DNA of 64,000 nucleotides from Piromyces finnis (Eukaryota > Neocallimastigomycota > Neocallimastigomycetes > Neocallimastigales > Neocallimastigaceae): assembly GCA_002104945.1 (NCBI GenBank), contig MCFH01000051.1:310001-374000 (forward strand), read 5' to 3'. Both the position numbers and the translations under genes were made by a program. The notes under the pieces were generated by a model. That model did not search any database. It was not told where the DNA came from and was given only the letters and a program-made list of their open reading frames with translations. This document shows, in pieces, positions 58,601-64,000 of the stretch (the stretch's first letter is position 1; every line of letters begins with the position of its first letter).

Positions 58601-59910
58601 ATCATTTTTAAATTTTCACATTTTAAATTCGAAAATATATTTTTATTCTTTCTAATAAAATTCAAAATTTCTTTCTTCTTTTGTATTTTAACGTAAATGT
58701 CATTAAAATTCTTTATATGATAAATTTGATTATATATTAATAAAAAGAAGAGTATGTTTTCGCGATTAATATCATCACTATTATATAAATCGAATTTATC
58801 TATAATCTTTTTATAAGGATTTATATTTATATTTATATCTTTTCTTATTCTAATTTCATTTTTTTTTATCAAACTTGATAAAATATTATTTAATAATTCT
58901 TTTACTTCTTTTGATAAATTATTAATAGAGATTTCATTATATAATAAAGTTTCAATATAAATTAATACATATTCAAAATCTATTTTTTTCTGATCAATAA
59001 TGGTAGCTTTACTTTCTTCCAATAAATATAGAACTAAAAGATCCAATTTTTCTCTAATCAAATACTCTTTATAAATAATAAATTTCTGCATATTTGAAAG
59101 ACCATACTTATTTATTATAAAATTCTTGGATTCATTATTATTCTTAAATTTATTACACATTTTTTTATTATTCCTTTATTTTATCAATAACTATATAAGA
59201 CATTGAATAAACAAATTTTTGTTGATACCTTTTTATACTTATACTTGACTTTGATTGGAATATTTCTTTATTATAGTCAAACTCAATTTTAATCCAATCT
59301 TCATCATTTTCCAATTCAATATTTGCTATAAATAAAAAAATACTTTTATCTTTAAAAGAATTATTAAATTCATCAACCTTCAATATCGATTCACTTTTAT
59401 TTCTCATAATTTTATTATTTTTAGACGAAATTAGTACCAAATCTTGTTTCAAAATTTTAATATTATTTTTTGATTTTTCTGATATAATATTAAAATTATT
59501 AAATTTCAAATCTTCGGAGCCAGAAATAACTAAATATATTGTTGTGTTTTGAATATCTTTTTCTTTCTCTTTTCTTATATCTTCTTCTTCGTCTCCACTT
59601 GATTTTTCTACATGATTTTCACCATTATTTGAAAATTGATTATCAAGATTACCTGATTTAGTATAATCCTTATCAATATTATGTATCTGATCATTATCTT
59701 GATAATATGAAGAACTTCCATTTTGAGATGTCAAATCAGAATTGTTAGAGTTATTACTATAACCGTTAATGAATCTCGAATTATAGCATGTTCGCTCGTC
59801 TAAATAGCTGTTTTCACTTTCACTTGAATTTCTCCCCAAATATCATCTTCACTATCGCTTACATCTATAATGTCATATATGTTATTGTCACTATATTTGC
59901 CATAATCCAT
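45282..59910 (-). CDS. mysterin (RNF213)-like giant AAA+ locus, split by four one-base frameshifts
   Basis: The locus begins at ATG 59910. It continues through four successive open segments to the stop at 45282, for about 4,880 codons in all, close to the ~5,200 residues of vertebrate mysterin. Adjacent segments touch or overlap and differ only by one-base frame shifts: at G4 59834-59837, at AAAGG ~59173-59177, at A9 56290-56298 and at A6 55762-55767. No GT-AG intron is needed or available at these points. Mysterin combines a dynein-like AAA+ core with ubiquitin ligase activity, and acts on lipid droplets and intracellular bacteria in animals; its fungal role is not known. Either the 5' third is a decaying pseudogene part or the homopolymer lengths are sequencing errors. 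The uninterrupted 10-kb 3' ORF argues that the protein has been under selection. Confidence 0.8.
55757..56161 (-). CDS. mysterin-like locus, linker segment (frame piece)
   Basis: The open frame extends upstream in phase to about 56290, where it meets the A9 tract ending the preceding segment. It terminates at the A6 tract 55762-55767, beyond which the main ORF frame begins (open from ~55755). No ATG starts it: the first Met-like codon is a TTG. It is therefore best read as an internal part of the giant gene. The composition is Asn/Lys/Ile-rich and helical, with no motif recognised. Confidence 0.7.
   Translation of the reverse strand: MNPNELNKAHIKSIYNDSKIDLKNNYPEYKCEVSYKNNGKYVIKNYDELSELRTIALLKKGEVYDEFANIITNIQDILKLLKTISSKGYFEDIEYTIDIKNGNALASKSKYNDKNETLTEVINELNIILNHQKI
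56272..59160 (-). CDS. mysterin-like locus, N-terminal arm segment (frame piece)
   Basis: This is a 962-codon frame from an ATG at 59160, ending just after an A9 tract (56290-56298) where the frame shifts. It is predicted all-helical, rich in Ile, Asn, Lys and Glu, with no catalytic motif. That suits the helical N-arm and linker that precede the AAA+ ring in mysterin. Only 8 bp separate its ATG from the stop of the segment before it. It could in principle be translated as its own protein from this ATG, but position and size argue for one locus. Confidence 0.7.
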   Translation of the reverse strand: MCNKFKNNNESKNFIINKYGLSNMQKFIIYKEYLIREKLDLLVLYLLEESKATIIDQKKIDFEYVLIYIETLLYNEISINNLSKEVKELLNNILSSLIKKNEIRIRKDINININPYKKIIDKFDLYNSDDINRENILFFLLIYNQIYHIKNFNDIYVKIQKKKEILNFIRKNKNIFSNLKCENLKMIYEKANKEETSINDVLILASNSNEYISFFCSVKKDIINKCVKIKFDKIPELDGKTNIKLLESFINELIEMNVQLEKSDYDTIERKFLMLINVLKTKEEDYNKLNELKNIILKYDDTNIPLFKKILEKVYNALHDLGKSLIEKHKWNNIEILNYLQEDVKVSYKEHKSDPRIASLIKFINLDEINEDFCKKFIGNINDPYDYKKQFNKNYNVFISSLVKNAKTYNHLTKLYKIFNIESIPRQSEDIIKNLVDIFGKDLERNGMEFCEIEIIIYTLYKLVSDNRDYCAKSIIKNTKNVLNEREVNHLFLFIIDNFSDDISESLCEKLIININDMSDNKVIETLKQTKSEKIKIKIIEKLESKVIKEEDVFNVGLTDELELLQNIIKLNDLQKDNKNFINVSYIKKTREVVNNIIKKLRNLEFCMNQIESMYNLYEKEIDKNRNLLQDRFQILSFGDIENITTLYERTVNTMNYCITKSREIDEIINVFSNYYPNEKHDIIDNYKELKKQIINNPICDFPDDGRLEIYNFKNIYHEAHQITKFKNSKIFIIINEIKKKEFEGYNDEIFIFEETKNEFLNLKVLFNSKTENKIKLDLLESIIKDIEKSEVEKEVNILLDILDIEKTQENRVIEKLSLLKNKDSNIRYYENIILLLEDFKLNGENLRAIFRENKTNLENYSSLYDLIKINDSLNLLNLNILDLNSNDSIIALEVMDKMYEEPKLMEFIKDKQICDVHSMGEFIDDSEDNYLTYNDIDQLETCIEFQKELTKKSKKKVKKSF
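59168..59910 (-). CDS. mysterin-like locus, acidic N-terminus (frame piece)
   Basis: The ATG at 59910 opens a short acidic Asp/Ser/Tyr-rich sequence. At the G4 run 59834-59837 the frame must shift by one base to enter the 223-codon Ser/Asn/Asp-rich frame that ends at 59168. The later half (IYLVISGSED..., NIELENDEDWIKIEFDYN) looks like beta strands of a small domain. I do not recognise it. Being a separate small gene is possible but less likely given the 8-bp spacing to the next segment. Confidence 0.55.
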
Positions 59911-60386
59911 TTTCAATTATTTTTTTTTATTTTATATAATGCTATAATGTTATAGTCTTTTAATTTTCATTGATTTAATAATAAAAAATTATTTATTTAA
60001 ATGCATTTATATTCACTAATAAATCAATAAATAAAAAAGAATAAGAAAAGAGAAAAAAGTTTAGAAATATTAAATAGTTATGTATTTTTCAAATGACTGC
60101 TTTTTTTATTAATAATTTGGACATATAAATATAACTTTTTGATTTTCATAAACATACAAATAATATATTTAAAATAAATTGTATTATATATAACAGGTTC
60201 AAATAAATGCATTGTTGGTCTTTATATTTTATTTATCAAGACCTATGAATATATTAACTCAAAATTCAAAATGACCATTTATTTCAGAATTTTATTGGAT
60301 GTAAAAATGAAATTTTAATTTTTCAATTGAAAAAAAGATATAAATATTGGACATAATATATCTTATTAAGCATATTATATAAAATA

Positions 60387-60573
<187 letters not shown>

Positions 60574-61214
60574 TTATTAGAGATAGTTATTTTTTATTTA
60601 CTTTATTTTATATTTTATATGGTCACATGGCCGTATATATGATATGGGTTGATTTTATGTTAATTTTATGTTATTTTATGTTAATTTTATGTAGAAAGAA
60701 TTTAACACGTGTATATCTTATTTTTATGTATTAAATTACCATTTTTATAATTATTTCTAAACTTAAAATGTGGTACATGCATTTTTTTTTTTTTTTTTTT
60801 TGGTTTTACCACATTTATATGGTTAAGCAAAAAAATTTTTAAAAAAATTTTATACTTGATCATTTTATAATTTTTTATCAAAAAAAAAAACTTTAAATGT
60901 ATATTACACATTTTCTAATTATAATAATTATTACATTATAGCTAAGAAAAAAAAAAGTATATAAATAATGAAAATTTCTTTCAAAATATTTTAAAATACA
61001 TCAAATTATTAGTTTATTTGCTTATTTATATTTTATTATAAATAAACAATAAAAAAACAATTCTTTCTTATATTTTTTATCACTTTTAAAAAGGTTTTAA
61101 TTATTTTAAAATTATTCAAATAATTTTTGGTTTCATTTTAAATAAAAAGAAATCAAATAAATTTTATATTCTAATATAACTTAAAATAAAAAAAAAAATC
61201 ATTTTGTTAATCCT

Positions 61215-61280
61215 ATTTTGATTTTGATTTTGATTTTGATTTATATTTCGATTTTAATTTTGATTTTAATTTTGATTTTT
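61215..61280. repeat. (GATTTT)n array in the presumed 5' UTR
   Basis: About ten imperfect copies of a GATTTT hexamer lie immediately upstream of the ATG at 61294. They are probably transcribed as 5' UTR. Confidence 0.8.
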
Positions 61281-61293
61281 GAAAATAATTAAA

Positions 61294-62808
61294 ATGATGG
61301 CTACTATCGCTACTATCGATAATAATAATCTTTCATACACCGAAAATGGTGCTATTGGTTACAAAACTTCTGGAAAAGATTTATTGGATATTAATTTTGC
61401 TATCTCTTCCATGAGAAATATGGATGAAAGTCAAATCATAGAAAAATATATTAAGGCTTTTAATGAAGAAAATATGTTAGCTGTTAAATGGTTGTTTTAT
61501 GCTAGAGATTGTAGAAGCGGTGTTGGTGAAAGAAGACTTTTCAGAATTTGTTTAGATTATTTAGAAAAAAATCATCCAGAAATTGTTCGTGCTTTATTAA
61601 GTTTGATTCCTGAATATGGTCGTTGGGATGATTTATTTGCTTTATTAAAAGGTCAATTAAAATCTGAAGTTTTCAAAGTTATCAAGGATCAACTCGAAGA
61701 AGATAAAAAGAATATGAGTGAAAACAAACCTATTTCACTTTGCGCTAAATGGATGCCTTCCATAAATACCTCTTCAAAAACAACTAGACAATTGGCAAGA
61801 TTACTAATTAATGAATTTAAATATAATGATAAGAAATATAGAAAGATGCTTTCTCAAATGAGATCATTCTTAAAGGTAGTGGAAGTTTCAATGAGCGCAA
61901 AGAAATGGAGTGAAATCAATTATTCTGCTGTTCCTTCAAGAGCAAATCTCATTTATAATAAGGCTTTCCTCAAAAACGATACTATAAGAAGAAAAGAATT
62001 CCTCGAAAAGTTGAAAAAGGGTGAAACTAAAATTAATTCTCAAGTCTTATTCCCTCATGACATTGTAAATAAGTATGGTTCATCTAACAACGTAGATGAT
62101 ACTTTGGAAGAACTATGGAAAGGATTACCGGATTATGTAAATGGAAATGGAAACACTATTTGTGTTGCTGATAGTTCCGGTAGTATGTGCTGCAATGCTT
62201 CTCCAAACTCATCAGTAACTTGTATGCAAGTTGCATTCTCATTAGCTGTATACTTTGCTGAAAGAAGTTCTGGAAGATATAAAGACAAATATATTACTTT
62301 TAGTTCAAGTCCTAGTCTTGTTGATCTCAGTGGTGCAAATACCTTGAAAGATAAATTAAGAATTATTAATAATCATTGTTATTGTAGTAATACTAATTTG
62401 GAAGCTGTTTTCAATTTGATTTTAGATTTTGCTGTTGATAATCAATTACCTCAAGAAGAACTTCCTTCTAACATTCTTATTCTTTCAGATATGGAATTTG
62501 ATTCAATGGTTGATTTTGGCAGCTATCAACGTAGTCAACGAGAAGCTTTCTTCTCAATAATGAAAAGAAAATTCAAAAGCAAAGGATATTTAATTCCAAG
62601 ATTAGTTTTTTGGAATATCAATAGTCGAACTGGAACTATCCCGGTTAAAGAAAATGAATTAGGGGTAGCATTAGTTAGTGGATTCAGTCCAGCAATCATA
62701 AAAATGGTTCTCAGTAATAAGACCGATCCATTTGAATGTCTCTTAGAACAACTTAATTCCGAAAGATATCAACCAATTGAAGATGCCTTAAAAGATTTAA
62801 TAAAATAA
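61294..62808 (+). CDS. DUF2828-type protein with von Willebrand A domain
   Basis: This is a 504-residue intronless protein. The frame is open 15 bp upstream from a TTG, but ATG 61294 (or 61297) is the first ATG. The N-terminal half shows the pattern of the DUF2828 (TROVE-like) family: YTENGAIGYKTSGKDLLD near the start, WLFYARDCRSGVGERRLFR (~60-80), PEYGRWDDL (~105) and LCAKWMPS (~145). The C-terminal half is a von Willebrand A fold with the MIDAS metal site DSSGS (~293-297) and the strand ILILSDMEFD (~395). DUF2828 proteins occur in bacteria, plants, fungi and giant viruses. By analogy with Ro60 they may bind RNA, but the function is unproven. Its codon use is more regular and richer in GAA, GGT and CTT than the spacers. 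A bacterial donor is possible. Confidence 0.88.
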   Translation: MMATIATIDNNNLSYTENGAIGYKTSGKDLLDINFAISSMRNMDESQIIEKYIKAFNEENMLAVKWLFYARDCRSGVGERRLFRICLDYLEKNHPEIVRALLSLIPEYGRWDDLFALLKGQLKSEVFKVIKDQLEEDKKNMSENKPISLCAKWMPSINTSSKTTRQLARLLINEFKYNDKKYRKMLSQMRSFLKVVEVSMSAKKWSEINYSAVPSRANLIYNKAFLKNDTIRRKEFLEKLKKGETKINSQVLFPHDIVNKYGSSNNVDDTLEELWKGLPDYVNGNGNTICVADSSGSMCCNASPNSSVTCMQVAFSLAVYFAERSSGRYKDKYITFSSSPSLVDLSGANTLKDKLRIINNHCYCSNTNLEAVFNLILDFAVDNQLPQEELPSNILILSDMEFDSMVDFGSYQRSQREAFFSIMKRKFKSKGYLIPRLVFWNINSRTGTIPVKENELGVALVSGFSPAIIKMVLSNKTDPFECLLEQLNSERYQPIEDALKDLIK

Positions 62809-63519
62809 ATCTTTTTTTATTTTTATTTTATTTTATTTATATTATTTTATATTTAAATTATTATTAAATGTATTTTATATAGTATATATCTAGTTTTTTT
62901 TTTTAAAAATCTATAAATTACTTTACTTTCATGTATATATTTGTATTATTTTTTTATCATTATTCATTAATCCACTTATATGTATCATAATTACTTTTAT
63001 TTTTAAATTAATATAACAACAAGGCGAATAATAAAAAAAATACTATCTTTAAAAAAATTTAATTAGTTATTAGGTATATTATTTTTTTCTTAGTGTTGAT
63101 GAATATTTTTTTTATATATAATTTTATGGAAAAATTCTTATTTTAAAGTAATTATTAAATATTTATTGTATTGTTAATTAAAATTAAATAATAAATATAT
63201 GTTGTATGTTGCTATTCATAAACTAATTTAGAATATATAAAGTAACAGAAAGATATATAATAAAATTATTTGGAAAAGATATTTATTAAAATATTATATC
63301 CAATCTTAAAATATTACTTATTACCAAAGTCTAAAAAAAAAACTTGAAATATTAAAATATCTTTTTATAGTAAAAGATTAATATGAATTGTTAGTACGTG
63401 CATAGTTATATCATTTACACCCTTTATGCCCTAATTTCAAAAGATTTGAATGTTCTATAATTATATCAGAAAAATAGAAATATTTCAAAAATTTTGATAG
63501 TCTCTATTTACTATGATTT
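62809..63519. other. A+T-rich spacer
   Basis: This is the 3' flank of the DUF2828-like gene. No further gene or RNA was recognised. Confidence 0.6.
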
Positions 63520-63767
63520 CCCTCTTGGGAACGTGCCTTCATTTATTTAATAAATGTAGTTTCTCAAGGGGGTCTACTCATGCTCATGGTACTGAGAGAG
63601 TAGAAAGAATTAAATCCAAGTATTGCGCAATGGATGCTTGGTGCCCTCTTAGGAATGTGCCTTCATTTATTTAATAAATGTAATTTCTCAAGGGGGTCTA
63701 CTCATGCTCATGGTACTGAGAGAGTAGAAAGAATTAAATCCAAGCATTGCGCAATGGATGCTTGGTT
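63520..63767. repeat. two tandem 124-bp units with three hairpins each
   Basis: Units are 63520-63643 and 63644-63767, differing at only a handful of positions. Each can fold into three successive hairpins. H1 is 63524-63568 (CTTGGGAAC against GTTTCTCAAG, capped by the palindrome CATTTATT-T-AATAAATG). H2 is 63573-63604 (TCTACTC/GAGTAGA with an inner CTCA/TGAG). H3 is 63616-63641 (CCAAGTAT/ATGCTTGG around TGCGCA). A degenerate partial third unit (ctcatggtactg) appears near 63798. The region is richer in G+C than its surroundings. The open frame across it (63634-63843) follows no coding pattern. Strand and function are unknown. Confidence 0.8.
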
Positions 63768-63826
63768 AGTCTTCAAGGGAAAATTATTAGGACTAAGCTC
63801 ATGGTACTGTGCGATTAAAAAACATT

Positions 63827-63858
63827 TTATTCATCAAATTTAAGTATTTGATGAATAA
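63827..63858. repeat. perfect 13-bp hairpin
   Basis: TTATTCATCAAAT at 63827-63839 pairs perfectly with 63846-63858 across a 6-nt loop, directly downstream of the structured tandem repeat. It could be an end or terminator-like structure of that element, or an unrelated cruciform. Confidence 0.6.
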
Positions 63859-64000
63859 GTGAATGTTTGATTTTCAGGTAAGTTTGTATAGTATTTAATT
63901 AGAAGAGTAATACATTTTGTTGCTGTATTTTTTCTTTTATTCATGTATTCATGTAGTACTACTCTTCTCTTGTAAGAATCCAATGTAGTCAACTTTAGCA
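63859..64000. other. window edge, unassigned
   Basis: 142 bp contain no recognisable feature. The sequence is less A+T-extreme than most spacers, so the element or a gene may continue beyond the window. Confidence 0.4.

Noticed and set aside
55762-59910. Introns or an alternative genetic code explaining the breaks in the mysterin-like gene
   Set aside because: Coding sequence is continuous across each break with no GT-AG interval to remove. The problem is a one-base phase change, not a reassigned stop. Other genes use all three stops normally.
63634-63843. 69-codon ORF at the right end
   Set aside because: It runs across the hairpin-rich second repeat unit and its flank. Copy 1 does not encode the same frame usefully, and the observed differences fit structure better than coding constraint.

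Overview
The window is eukaryotic nuclear DNA of very high A+T content. It has GT-AG introns, long homopolymer and trinucleotide runs, Asn/Lys/Ile-rich proteins and gene-poor spacers. A kinesin, a family X DNA polymerase with a BRCT domain, a 7TM-RGS receptor, a giant mysterin-type AAA+ protein, a Ty1/copia retrotransposon and a CotH-family secreted protein together suggest an early-diverging zoosporic fungus, most likely an anaerobic gut fungus (Neocallimastigomycota). That placement is inference: no rRNA or other phylogenetic marker is present. The standard genetic code fits all genes.

Layout. 1-811 (minus) is a gene running off the left edge, carrying five 15-residue Pro/Gly/Cys repeats. 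3651-5046 holds a Cys-rich secreted protein gene bracketed by two direct copies of a short inverted-repeat element. 5328-11594 is an intact copia element (identical 235-bp LTRs, one 1.8-kcodon polyprotein ORF) flanked by an unexpected 136-bp direct duplication. 14367-14960 is a tRNA-headed SINE on the minus strand with a 42-nt tail and 10-bp target duplications. 18959-23899 (plus) is a kinesin-like gene with eroded switch motifs. 26711-33672 (minus) is an 18-exon DNA polymerase lambda-type gene that I could reconstruct with every intron phase consistent.

33673-36294 is repeat-rich spacer with a 300-bp TA-flanked MITE candidate. 36295-37844 is a CotH-like gene broken by one frameshift and one stop. 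39929-40810 is a four-helix membrane protein resembling DUF2798 proteins. 41734-44060 is a seven-exon 7TM-RGS receptor. A dispersed repeat of about 0.3 kb lies in the same orientation on both sides of this three-gene block. 45282-59910 (minus) is a mysterin/RNF213-like locus of about 14.6 kb: one 3,454-codon ORF with AAA+ and RZ-finger motifs, plus upstream reading frames separated only by one-base shifts at short homopolymers. 61294-62808 (plus) is a DUF2828-type protein with a von Willebrand A MIDAS motif. The right end (63520-63767) holds two tandem 124-bp units, each able to form three hairpins, with pairing-preserving differences between the copies.

The genes are independent eukaryotic units, not operons. 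The most unusual features are the SINE, the paired MITE-like copies around the secreted gene, the long duplication around the copia element, the clustered homopolymer frameshifts at the mysterin locus and the structured tandem repeat.
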